From NCBI GenBank assembly GCA_002317435.1, contig DCIQ01000195.1:3866-9698 (forward strand): a stretch of DNA of 5,833 bases, written 5' to 3'. Made by a program: the position numbers and the translations under genes. Positions 1 through 5,833 of this stretch are shown in pieces. The notes beneath the pieces are model-generated. The model was not told where the DNA came from, did no database searches, and saw nothing but the letters and a program-made list of their open reading frames with translations. The DNA comes from Bacteroidales bacterium UBA1722. GTDB taxonomy: Bacteria; Bacteroidota; Bacteroidia; Bacteroidales; UBA932. Numbering within the stretch: the stretch's first letter is position 1; each line of letters starts with the position of its first letter.

Positions 1-393
1 GCGGAGCACCTGCCTGTAGATGAAGTCCCAGTTGGGCGCCTGTTCCGGAAATACGCCGACATGCTTGAACGAAGTCAGTCCCAGCCGCAGCCTGAACCCC
101 AGGTCCGGAGCGGAAGGACCTCCACAATAAGAGACGTTCCAACTCTGCGGCATCGTCCTGAGCATGTTCCAGGTACCGCTGTCTTCCTTCCCGGCCTTTC
201 CGAAACCGGCTCCGGGAGTGAAGCGCGTATGTGCCCGCGCCCGCCACTGCTCTTCGGAGAGTTTCTTGTCCCAAAGAGCCTTTGGTTCGGGACGGGCCAA
301 AACAAAACTCCCGAAACGTTCGAGTTTCTCGAAGTTTCCGGAGTCTATGAGTTCGTAATCCTTCCAGCTGGAGGAGGGTGCCTCGAGGATCAT
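1..393 (-). CDS. Class I SAM-dependent rRNA methyltransferase-like protein, COG1092/RlmI-related (5' part only)
   Basis: The reverse strand is open from an ATG at 391-393 to the left edge, giving 131 N-terminal residues with the stop outside the window. The protein starts MILEAPSSSWKDYELIDSGN and continues with FEKLERFGSFVLARPEP; near the visible end is the segment FKHVGVFPEQAPNWDFI. I recognise these as the N-terminal part of the COG1092 methyltransferases, whose best-known member RlmI methylates a cytosine of 23S rRNA. The SAM-binding glycine motif and catalytic residues lie beyond the window, so activity and substrate cannot be judged. The start follows the cytochrome b stop codon by 4 bases, with no Shine-Dalgarno sequence, so the two genes are probably co-transcribed. 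The family call comes from memory of sequence similarity; the exact RNA target is unknown. Confidence 0.75.
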   Translation of the reverse strand, partial: MILEAPSSSWKDYELIDSGNFEKLERFGSFVLARPEPKALWDKKLSEEQWRARAHTRFTPGAGFGKAGKEDSGTWNMLRTMPQSWNVSYCGGPSAPDLGFRLRLGLTSFKHVGVFPEQAPNWDFIYRQVLR

Positions 394-397
394 ATAC

Positions 398-1069
398 TTA
401 AGCTTGGCAGCAGGGGCAGTTCACACGGCAGTATGCTGTGACAGCTACTGCGACAAACGCCAGCAGAAGAATGGTGGCCACGATATAGCCGAGGACTTTC
501 CATCTCTTGATCCAGATGTCGTTATTCCAGCCGACTGTCTGGAATGCGCTCCAAAAACCGTGTGTCAGATGGAACCACACCGCCACGAACCAGATGACAT
601 AGATAACCACGATCCACCACTGTCCGAAGATTTTCTCCATAAGGGCCACAGGATCGGATTCTGCTCCCCCGGTGAACATCTTGAGCTGCATCTCGGCCCA
701 GAAATGGGTGAGGTGGAAACAGATACCGCCGATGACGATGATACCCAGCACGAGCATATTCTTGGCTGCCCAGTTGTCGGCCTGAGCCTTATTGGCCACT
801 GCATATTTCTGATTCCCGCGAGCCTTCAGATTCGTAAGGCTGAGCCAGAAGGCCCAGATGAAGTGAATGATGAAGCCTGCCGCCAGAATGGGGGTCATCA
901 CCGTAACGATGGGAAGTGCCATGAATTCACATCCCGCCCTGAAAAGCTCGGGATCTATTACATAGCAGAAATTGATAGTGGCGTGCAGAAGCAGGAAGAT
1001 TATGAGAAACATACCGGTGATACTCATAAAGAACTTCTTCCCGATGGAGGATTTGATTATGCTGTCCAT
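398..1069 (-). CDS. frdC: Succinate dehydrogenase/fumarate reductase cytochrome b subunit (dihaem, 5-helix type)
   Basis: This 223-residue membrane protein anchors the succinate:quinone or quinol:fumarate oxidoreductase and passes electrons between quinone and the flavoprotein/iron-sulfur subunits. It opens with MDSIIKSSIGKKFFMSITGM, typical of Bacteroidetes members. Five hydrophobic segments lie at about residues 12-34, 52-77, 103-124, 151-172 and 191-213. Histidines H29, H69, H119/H122 and H167/H170 fall in helices 1-4, enough for the four axial ligands of two haems; the FHLTHGFWS stretch at 166-174 is characteristic. The length is normal for the family. Two things are odd. The gene is not followed by sdhA/frdA and sdhB/frdB, as would be usual, but by a methyltransferase gene. 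It also ends in a cysteine-rich tail (C214, C218, C220, C221). It is divergent from pyrH and has a good TATATTTG promoter element upstream. Direction of catalysis cannot be read from this subunit; sdhC is an equally fair name. Confidence 0.9.
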   Translation of the reverse strand: MDSIIKSSIGKKFFMSITGMFLIIFLLLHATINFCYVIDPELFRAGCEFMALPIVTVMTPILAAGFIIHFIWAFWLSLTNLKARGNQKYAVANKAQADNWAAKNMLVLGIIVIGGICFHLTHFWAEMQLKMFTGGAESDPVALMEKIFGQWWIVVIYVIWFVAVWFHLTHGFWSAFQTVGWNNDIWIKRWKVLGYIVATILLLAFVAVAVTAYCRVNCPCCQA

Positions 1070-1109
1070 TGTGATTCTTATAGTTTTTATAATATATGCA
1101 ACATTTCTG

Positions 1110-1140
1110 CAAATATAGTCTCTATGTTGAAATTTTCATA
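1110..1140 (-). promoter_or_regulatory. Predicted Bacteroidetes-type promoter of the cytochrome b gene
   Basis: On the minus strand, TATATTTG at 1117-1110 matches the Bacteroidetes -7 consensus TAnnTTTG exactly and is followed by C. A weaker TATG (3 of 4 to TTTG) at 1140-1137 sits 19 bases upstream as a possible -33 element. Initiation would fall near 1100-1104, leaving a roughly 30-base A/T-rich leader before the ATG at 1069. The -7 match is seen directly; use of the site is inferred. Confidence 0.55.
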
Positions 1141-1157
1141 ATCTTTGATTACTTTTG
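1125..1157 (+). promoter_or_regulatory. Predicted Bacteroidetes-type promoter of pyrH-frr
   Basis: TACTTTTG at 1150-1157 matches the TAnnTTTG -7 consensus, and TGTTG at 1125-1129 supplies a -33 TTG with a 20-base spacer, within the usual 19-21. Initiation would be near 1161-1165, giving a leader of about 20 bases to the pyrH ATG at 1182. Its elements interleave with the opposing cytochrome b promoter. Confidence 0.55.
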
Positions 1158-1181
1158 TTTTCCGTTCTATACTATACAAAT

Positions 1182-1901
1182 ATGCCTGAAAACATAAAAT
1201 ACAAAAGAATCCTGCTGAAACTCAGCGGAGAAAGTCTTGGAGGTCCGTCAGGAAAGGGCATCGACGAGAAGATGATGGCCGCCTATGCACAGGAGATAGC
1301 GCAAGTCGCCGCCGCAGGAGTGCAGATAGGTATCGTAATCGGCGGCGGGAACATATTCCGCGGTCTTTCCGGAGTCGGAAAGGGCTTTGACAGGGTACGG
1401 GGAGACCAGATGGGTATGCTGGCCACGGTAATAAACAGCATCGGCCTGTCCATGGCCATCAAGACCGCAGGTGTCGATGCGGAAGTATTCACCTCCACCC
1501 CGATGGAACCCATCGCGAAATACTACAACAGGGCCGCCGCGGTCAAACGGCTCGAAGAAGGTGCCGTGGTACTTATTGCCGGAGGCACAGGAAATCCATT
1601 TTTCACCACCGACTCGGCTTCCGCCCTGCGTGCCTGCGAGATAGGTGCCGATGCCCTGCTGAAGGGGACCCGCGTGGACGGCATATATACCGCCGATCCG
1701 GAGAAGGATCCCGCCGCCGTCAAATATACGCGGCTGACCTATGACAAATGCCTCACGGACGGTCTGAAGATAATGGACAGCACCGCATTCGCCCTGTGCA
1801 GGGACAATCGCATGCGGATAGTGGTCTTCGACATGAACCGCCCCGGGAACCTCACGAAACTGATATCGGGTGACGACTCGGTCGGCACCACAGTAGAATA
1901 A
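1182..1901 (+). CDS. pyrH: Uridylate (UMP) kinase
   Basis: UMP kinase phosphorylates UMP to UDP with ATP in pyrimidine nucleotide synthesis; the bacterial enzyme is a cytosolic hexamer of the amino-acid kinase fold, classically activated by GTP and inhibited by UTP. The 239 residues match the family's usual length. Visible motifs are KLSGE at 13-17 (phosphate binding), GGGN at 54-57 followed by IFRG, the GTGNPFFTTD stretch at 135-144 (UMP/ATP site), KGTRVDGIYTADP at 161-173, and the C-terminal VVFDMNRPGNL. I chose the ATG at 1182 because homologues begin with a short lead into KYKRILLKLSGE. A TTG at 1155 in frame would add nine unrelated residues and lies inside the predicted -7 element. The leader before the ATG is A/T rich without a Shine-Dalgarno sequence. 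frr follows after 22 bases, so the two very likely form an operon. rpsB-tsf, often upstream of pyrH in other phyla, is absent here. Confidence 0.96.
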   Translation: MPENIKYKRILLKLSGESLGGPSGKGIDEKMMAAYAQEIAQVAAAGVQIGIVIGGGNIFRGLSGVGKGFDRVRGDQMGMLATVINSIGLSMAIKTAGVDAEVFTSTPMEPIAKYYNRAAAVKRLEEGAVVLIAGGTGNPFFTTDSASALRACEIGADALLKGTRVDGIYTADPEKDPAAVKYTRLTYDKCLTDGLKIMDSTAFALCRDNRMRIVVFDMNRPGNLTKLISGDDSVGTTVE

Positions 1902-1923
1902 AAATCAATTAAAAAGCATAAAT

Positions 1924-2487
1924 ATGATAGACAATTCCAAGGAGATTATCGCTGCCGCCACCAAGAAGATGAAAGATGCAGTGAACTATCTTGAAGAAGA
2001 TCTCAAAACCTACCGTGCCGGCAAGGCGAATCCCTCCATTTTCAACTCCGTGCTCGTAAATTACTATGGAAATCCCACTCCCGTCCCCCAGGCGGCCAGT
2101 ATCACGGTTCCCGATGCCAAGACCATGCTCATCCAGCCTTGGGACAAGACTCTTATCAAGGCGATAGAAAAAGCCATCATGGACGCCAATCTCGGGTTCA
2201 CCCCCCAGAATAACGGCGAGACCATCCGCATAAACATCCCTCCCATCACCGAGGAACGCCGCAAGGAACTTGTGAAAAAATCACGCACCGCAGGAGAATC
2301 CTGCAAGGTATCCATAAGAAATGCACGCCGTGATGCCATAGAGACCTTGAAGAAAGCCGTGAAGGACGGTATGCCCGAAGATGTGGAGAAAGACGCCGAA
2401 GCGGCGGTCCAGAAAGAAGTGGATGCCATCTCCAAACAGGTGGACACCATTCTGGCCAACAAGGAAAAGGAGATTATGACTGTCTGA
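1924..2487 (+). CDS. frr: Ribosome recycling factor
   Basis: RRF works with EF-G to split the post-termination ribosome into subunits and is normally essential. The 187-residue length is typical. The helical domain I is seen in the N-terminal stretch carrying YRAGKANPSIF at 30-40 and in the long C-terminal helices, including the SIRNARRDA segment at 130-138 with the conserved arginines R132, R135 and R136. Domain II is the central part, about residues 31-105, with VNYYGNPTPVPQAASITVPD and the PWDK motif at 72-75. The start at 1924 is preceded by an A-rich stretch and lies 22 bases after the pyrH stop with no promoter-like element between, so it is the second gene of a pyrH-frr operon. The stop codon lies inside the 3' end of the opposing acyltransferase gene, giving a 14-base tail-to-tail overlap. 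Confidence 0.97.
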   Translation: MIDNSKEIIAAATKKMKDAVNYLEEDLKTYRAGKANPSIFNSVLVNYYGNPTPVPQAASITVPDAKTMLIQPWDKTLIKAIEKAIMDANLGFTPQNNGETIRINIPPITEERRKELVKKSRTAGESCKVSIRNARRDAIETLKKAVKDGMPEDVEKDAEAAVQKEVDAISKQVDTILANKEKEIMTV

Positions 2488-3802
2488 TAAGACTGTTGTA
2501 AAGTCTTCTGCATTCTTTCAACATCCGGCGGAGTTCTCTGTCGGATGTTAATTTTATGTCCGAAACCAGAAGACGGACATATCTGTATGCGTCATGACAC
2601 CAGTTATATGCAGGTACCAGAAGTATGAACAGCGCCAGGGCCCACTCCCAGTCGAAGACACAGAAGAGAACCGTACCGTAAATCACCAGCATCACCGGCC
2701 ACAGAACGAACTGGACGGCATATCTTATGGAATTGAAGAATGCATCGTCAGGCATCTTCTTGTGCAGGAACGAAGTGAATCCCACGATGGGAAGCACGAG
2801 GATGCTCATCGGGATGGTATAGACACAAGTGAGCAGGAGGATGAACAGCCTCCATAAAGCAGTCATCACAGGCACTCTGGACATGACTGAATTCAGACTG
2901 ATACCCCTTTGGATACGCAGCTTGTTCACCGTGTCAGCCATGGTGAGCAGTTTCACAGCGACTTCCGGGTTCTCCTCACGAAAAGACCGGATATCCGACG
3001 CTATGCTGCGGTTCGCATCGAGACGCCTCAGAAGAATCGAACCGTTACGTATCGGTATCCGGGTGATATACTGCCGGAGCATCAGCGCACACAGTTCGTA
3101 TGTAGCGAAATACCACTCGTCGTCCGGTATATAGAGAATAAGATGCTTCATCCTCTCCGAGAGGTCGAGTTTCATCTTGTTCATCAGTTCCGGTACGGTC
3201 AGCCCGCTGTTCTGCGCCATATAGTCCCTGACGTTGATGGGATCACCCACCTGCGCCAGGACCGTACTCCTGAATCTGAAGTAATTACCATATTCCAGCC
3301 CCAGCGGAACCACATAAACCGGCATCTCTTCCGCCAGAAGTTCCTGAGCCTCTATGGCGATTCTGAAGATACCCTTCCCCAGAGGCAGCAGGGAGTGTTT
3401 CGCCCTGTGGGTCCCTTCCGGGAGGATGCAGAACGGCACACCGTCCTTCAGGACATCCGCCGACTTGTGGATGGTGACGTCGTTCTTCCTGACTTCGTCC
3501 ATCCCGTCACGGATGCGCATTATGGGCATAATCCGGAGGAAATACAGAATACGCGCTATCTTGGGATTCCTGAAGATGTCCGCACGCGCCACGAACACTT
3601 TAGGCTTTTCATCGATGGCCAGAACCACGAGAGCGTCCATAAGGGCGTTCGCGTGGTTCGGGGCATAGATGACTGCACTGTCCTTGGGAACTTTCTCCAG
3701 ACCTGCGTATTCGATCCGCCTGTAAGCACTGTGCAGCAGAAAGTCCGCATAGTGCTTCACCAGCACATAAAGGGAATCCCGGTCCTGGATTTTGATTCTC
3801 AT
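2474..3802 (-). CDS. PlsC-like 1-acylglycerol-3-phosphate/glycerol-phosphate acyltransferase family protein with C-terminal membrane region
   Basis: This 442-residue protein has an N-terminal acyltransferase domain (about 20-230) of the PlsC superfamily, which transfers acyl groups to glycerol-phosphate-type acceptors in membrane lipid synthesis. The catalytic motif is PNHANALMD at 48-56, with H50 and D56 separated by five residues rather than the classic four. FVARADIF (70-77) and RNPKIARILYFLRIMPIMRIRDG (78-100) correspond to the second block, and ILPEGTHRAKHSLLPLGKG (126-144) to the glycerol-phosphate-binding FPEGT-like block. VPLGLEYG at 165-172 is also typical. The C-terminal part adds long hydrophobic stretches at about 313-344 and 363-398, then a basic, probably cytoplasmic tail. 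It is therefore longer than PlsC (about 240 residues). The start lies 14 bases after the pgk stop, so it is probably co-transcribed with pgk. Acyl donor and acceptor specificity cannot be inferred; a glycerol-3-phosphate or another lysolipid acceptor is possible. Confidence 0.85.
   Translation of the reverse strand: MRIKIQDRDSLYVLVKHYADFLLHSAYRRIEYAGLEKVPKDSAVIYAPNHANALMDALVVLAIDEKPKVFVARADIFRNPKIARILYFLRIMPIMRIRDGMDEVRKNDVTIHKSADVLKDGVPFCILPEGTHRAKHSLLPLGKGIFRIAIEAQELLAEEMPVYVVPLGLEYGNYFRFRSTVLAQVGDPINVRDYMAQNSGLTVPELMNKMKLDLSERMKHLILYIPDDEWYFATYELCALMLRQYITRIPIRNGSILLRRLDANRSIASDIRSFREENPEVAVKLLTMADTVNKLRIQRGISLNSVMSRVPVMTALWRLFILLLTCVYTIPMSILVLPIVGFTSFLHKKMPDDAFFNSIRYAVQFVLWPVMLVIYGTVLFCVFDWEWALALFILLVPAYNWCHDAYRYVRLLVSDIKLTSDRELRRMLKECRRLYNSLIRQS
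2489..2507. other. Small inverted repeat just after the frr stop
   Basis: AAGACT at 2489-2494 pairs with AGTCTT at 2502-2507, a 6-bp stem with a 7-base loop that starts two bases after the frr stop codon and lies within the last codons of the opposing acyltransferase gene. It reads the same on both strands. No strong T run follows in either direction, so a terminator role is only possible. Confidence 0.3.
2520..2555 (+). terminator. Possible weak intrinsic terminator of the pyrH-frr transcript
   Basis: AACATCCG at 2520-2527 pairs perfectly with CGGATGTT at 2542-2549, with a 14-base loop, and is followed by AATTTTA at 2550-2556. The position, about 35 bases after the frr stop, suits a terminator. 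The T tract is short, the loop is long, and the hairpin lies within the coding sequence of the opposing acyltransferase, so coding constraint could also explain it. Confidence 0.4.
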
Positions 3803-3816
3803 GACAGTTTATGAGA

Positions 3817-5067
3817 TTATTCGCGGATGGCCTTGATACCGGGAAGTTCGATGCCTTCGAGATATTCGAGCATCGCACCGCCGCCGGTGGATACGTAACT
3901 TACCTTGTCGGCATAGCCCATCTGAGTGACGGCAGCCACTGAATCACCGCCGCCCACGAGGGTGAAGGCACCCTGTTCGGTAGCCGTCTTGAGCAACTCC
4001 GCGATGGCATTGGTGCCCTTCGCGAAAGAAGGCATCTCGAATACGCCTACGGGACCGTTCCAGAGGATGGTCTTGGACGAAAGTATAACTTCCTTGAATT
4101 TCTCTATGGAACCGGGAGCGGCATCCATACCCTCCCAACCGTCGGGAATGGCATTCGAAGGGCAGACGATGGTATTCGCATTATTGTCGAAAGCGTCAGC
4201 AGCCACGACCTCGTCCGAAAGATACATCTTCACGCCTTTCTCTTCTGCCTTCTTAAGGATATCGAGGGCCAGCTGGAGCTGGTCGTCCTCACAGAGGGAT
4301 GTGCCGATCTTTCCTCCCTGGGCCTTCTTGAAAGTATAAACCATACCTCCGCCGATGATCATATTGTCCACCAGACCGAGGAGATGTTCTATGATGCCGA
4401 TTTTGGAAGACACCTTCGAGCCGCCGAGGATGGCGGTAAGGGGACGTACAGGATTTCCGAGGACCTTGTCGATGGCCTTGATCTCACCTTCCATAACGTA
4501 TCCGAACATCTTGTCTTCGGGGAAATATTTGGCGATGAGAGCGGTGGAAGCGTGTGCACGGTGTGCCGTTCCGAATGCGTCGTTTATATAGCAGTCGGCA
4601 TATGAAGCCAGAGTCTTCACAAACTCTTTCTGTTTTTCCTTCACTTCAGCCTTGGCGGCCTTCTTCACCTCGTCGGTGGCATCTTCAGCCAGTCCCCTGG
4701 GCTTGCCTTCCTCCTCTGCATAGAAACGGAGGTTTTCGAGCAGGAGCACTTCACCGGGCTTCAGGGCGGCAGCCTGTGCCGAAGCCTTCATACAGTCATC
4801 GCAGAACTGGACTTTCGCCCCGAGGAGTTCTTCCACACGGTAAATGATATGACGGAGAGAGAGCTTGTCAGAGGGTCCTTTCGGGCGGCCAAGATGGGAC
4901 ATGATAATCAGCGAGCCGCCTTTCTCAAGCACTTTTTTCAAAGTAGGGATAGCTGCACGGATACGGGTATCGTCCGTGATGCGAAGCTCTGCGTCCTGAG
5001 GAACGTTGAAATCGACTCTTACGATGGCCTTCTTGCCTGTAAAGTCATAAGTACTAATGTTCTGCAT
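3817..5067 (-). CDS. pgk: Phosphoglycerate kinase
   Basis: PGK interconverts 1,3-bisphosphoglycerate plus ADP with 3-phosphoglycerate plus ATP in glycolysis and gluconeogenesis, acting in the cytosol as a two-domain hinge enzyme. The 416 residues are complete. N-domain motifs are VRVDFNVP (16-23), SHLGRP (57-62), ENLRF (111-115) and the NDAFGTAHRAHAS stretch (162-174), which contribute to the phosphoglycerate site. C-domain motifs are GGSKVSSK (215-222), WNGPVGVFE (336-344), GGGDS (372-376) and STGGGA (393-398), the nucleotide site. A Lys/Glu/Ala-rich insertion of roughly 20 residues falls between ENLRF and the NDAFG motif; I recall the same insertion in Bacteroides PGKs. The start ATG at 5067 follows an A/T-rich leader with a TAACTTTG element about 40 bases upstream. 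DUF3109 lies 58 bases upstream and the acyltransferase 14 bases downstream on the same strand, so it probably belongs to a longer transcript. Confidence 0.97.
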   Translation of the reverse strand: MQNISTYDFTGKKAIVRVDFNVPQDAELRITDDTRIRAAIPTLKKVLEKGGSLIIMSHLGRPKGPSDKLSLRHIIYRVEELLGAKVQFCDDCMKASAQAAALKPGEVLLLENLRFYAEEEGKPRGLAEDATDEVKKAAKAEVKEKQKEFVKTLASYADCYINDAFGTAHRAHASTALIAKYFPEDKMFGYVMEGEIKAIDKVLGNPVRPLTAILGGSKVSSKIGIIEHLLGLVDNMIIGGGMVYTFKKAQGGKIGTSLCEDDQLQLALDILKKAEEKGVKMYLSDEVVAADAFDNNANTIVCPSNAIPDGWEGMDAAPGSIEKFKEVILSSKTILWNGPVGVFEMPSFAKGTNAIAELLKTATEQGAFTLVGGGDSVAAVTQMGYADKVSYVSTGGGAMLEYLEGIELPGIKAIRE

Positions 5068-5107
5068 AAATTTATGTTGTTAAAGTATCTTTCTTTTTCC
5101 AAACACA

Positions 5108-5115
5108 CAAAGTTA
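5108..5115 (-). promoter_or_regulatory. Possible -7 promoter element upstream of pgk
   Basis: In the 58-base A/T-rich gap between the DUF3109 gene and pgk, the minus strand reads TAACTTTG, an exact TAnnTTTG match. Initiation near 5100 would leave a leader of about 30-35 bases. No convincing TTG -33 element sits 19-21 bases further upstream; that region is inside the 3' end of the DUF3109 gene. It could give pgk its own transcript on top of read-through. Confidence 0.4.
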
Positions 5116-5125
5116 ATATATTTTT

Positions 5126-5773
5126 TCATTCCGCCCTCTTCCCGTGAAAGTATGCATCCGCCGCCTCAAGTGCCTTGTAGAATTCCTCCCCCCAGGCCCT
5201 TATGATGGGTGCCCTGAGGAACTGATAGACGCGTATCCCCTCCCGTCTGCCTCTGGCGAAGGCATCGCGGCAGATATCCCAGCGATGGAGATTCAGAGCG
5301 ACGGTCCCGTCCCGGAAAGCGGATACCCGGATAGGGTACAGTTCACACGAGAGGGGCTTTCTGAACGCAGGTCCCTTCTCATTGTTTTCCTGCCTCCGGC
5401 AATACGCGCGTTCGATGGCACACAGGCAGTTGTCATTTTCATCGTACGTACAGTACGCACATTCCCCTCCACGGCCCATCAGGGGTGTCACCATCTCCCC
5501 GGTGACATCTATCTCGAAAAAGCCGGTGCGCTGCACCACCTCCCGTCCCTGAGGGGACATCAGCGGCGAAAACAGCGGATAGGATTTCTCTATCTCCTCC
5601 GGCTCACTCTCGTCCAAAGGGGCGCCGCTGTCTCCGATGATGCAGCAGGCTCCACGGCAGACAGGATAGTCGCAGGCGAAATACTCCGTAATGATATCTG
5701 CGGAGACCAATATGTCTCCGATGGCGAAACAGGCGGGATATTGTTTTTCTTCCATAATATTCTTTTCTGTCAT
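5126..5773 (-). CDS. DUF3109 family cysteine-rich protein, function unknown
   Basis: I recognise this 215-residue protein as DUF3109, a family common in Bacteroidetes and of unknown function. The diagnostic parts are the opening IGDILVSADIITEYFACD, then CRGACCIIGDSGAPL at 39-53, the CAYC/CLC cluster (C105, C108, C116, C118), KPLSCELYPIRV at 139-150, NLHRWDIC at 161-168, and the end GEEFYKALEAA. Twelve cysteines include a C-x4-C-x3-CC arrangement (C34, C39, C43, C44), resembling YkgJ-type CxxCxxCC proteins. Binding of zinc or an iron-sulfur cluster is plausible but inferred. There is no signal peptide or membrane segment, so it is probably cytosolic. The ATG at 5773 lies 3 bases after the preceding gene's stop. 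An in-frame ATG at 5755 (209 residues), preceded by an A-rich stretch, is an equally possible start. pgk follows after 58 bases with no terminator visible, so read-through is likely. Confidence 0.85.
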   Translation of the reverse strand: MTEKNIMEEKQYPACFAIGDILVSADIITEYFACDYPVCRGACCIIGDSGAPLDESEPEEIEKSYPLFSPLMSPQGREVVQRTGFFEIDVTGEMVTPLMGRGGECAYCTYDENDNCLCAIERAYCRRQENNEKGPAFRKPLSCELYPIRVSAFRDGTVALNLHRWDICRDAFARGRREGIRVYQFLRAPIIRAWGEEFYKALEAADAYFHGKRAE

Positions 5774-5776
5774 CGA

Positions 5777-5833
5777 TTACAGGCATCCGGCGATTATGTC
5801 GTCGGACACGAACCACTTTCCGGGAGGAATCAT
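5777..5833 (-). CDS. C-terminal end of an unrecognised gene (partial)
   Basis: The minus strand is open from the right edge to a TAA at 5779-5777, giving 18 residues, MIPPGKWFVSDDIIAGCL. Its stop is 3 bases before the ATG of the DUF3109 gene and in the same frame, the tight spacing expected of an operon. The ATG at the very edge may be an internal methionine. The fragment is too short to identify. I chose this frame over the others because of the spacing; a non-coding leader cannot be excluded. Confidence 0.4.
   Translation of the reverse strand: MIPPGKWFVSDDIIAGCL

Noticed and set aside
61..441. Plus-strand open frame of 126 codons at the left end
   Set aside because: The minus strand in this stretch encodes a recognisable COG1092 methyltransferase N-terminus; the plus-strand frame is its shadow.
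404..1141. Open frame of 245 codons on the plus strand, antisense to the cytochrome b gene
   Set aside because: It mirrors a well-recognised membrane protein gene, has a composition of His/Asp/Glu-rich residues typical of antisense of hydrophobic codons, and resembles no family I know.
1155..1181. N-terminal extension of pyrH from a TTG at 1155
   Set aside because: It would add nine residues not found in UMP kinases and starts inside the predicted -7 promoter element; ATG at 1182 fits homologues.
2909..3814. Open frame of 301 codons on the plus strand, antisense to the acyltransferase gene
   Set aside because: It covers a gene with clear acyltransferase motifs on the other strand; its product is His/Arg-rich with no recognisable domain, and no promoter or leader is evident.
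1..5833. Mobile elements, CRISPR arrays, tRNA/rRNA genes, riboswitches
   Set aside because: Reading both strands showed no transposase or integrase genes, no spaced direct repeats, no tRNA-like cloverleaf and no intergenic region long enough to hold a riboswitch; the largest gap is 112 bases.

Overview
The window looks like an ordinary chromosomal piece of a Bacteroidales-type (Bacteroidota) genome, with base composition a little above half G+C by eye. Several things point that way. The 5-helix dihaem cytochrome b, the DUF3109 protein and the H-x5-D acyltransferase all resemble proteins I know from Bacteroidetes. The phosphoglycerate kinase carries the charged insertion typical of that phylum. 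Start codons follow A/T-rich leaders without Shine-Dalgarno sequences. Promoter-like sites fit the Bacteroidetes TTG / TAnnTTTG pattern rather than TTGACA / TATAAT.

Layout. Positions 1-1069 hold two genes on the minus strand: a fumarate reductase/succinate dehydrogenase cytochrome b subunit (398-1069), then, 4 bases downstream, the first 131 codons of a COG1092-type SAM-dependent methyltransferase that runs off the left edge. A 112-base A/T-rich divergent intergenic region (1070-1181) holds interleaved promoter-like elements for this pair and for the plus-strand pair pyrH (UMP kinase, 1182-1901) and frr (ribosome recycling factor, 1924-2487). The frr 3' end overlaps, tail to tail, a minus-strand lysophospholipid-type acyltransferase with a C-terminal membrane region (2474-3802). 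Upstream of it on the same strand come pgk (3817-5067), a DUF3109 cysteine-rich protein (5126-5773) and the last 18 codons of an unrecognised gene (5777-5833).

The genes serve core functions. pyrH-frr links pyrimidine nucleotide supply and ribosome recycling, a pairing common in bacteria. The minus-strand run (unknown - DUF3109 - pgk - acyltransferase) has short spacers and is probably at least partly one transcript; pgk may have an additional promoter just upstream.

I found no mobile element, CRISPR array, tRNA or rRNA, and no clear sign of a novel multi-gene system. The points most worth checking are the cytochrome b gene lacking its usual sdhA/sdhB partners immediately downstream, its cysteine-rich C-terminal tail, the H-x5-D acyltransferase architecture, the cysteine-rich DUF3109 protein next to pgk, and the overlapping convergent gene ends.
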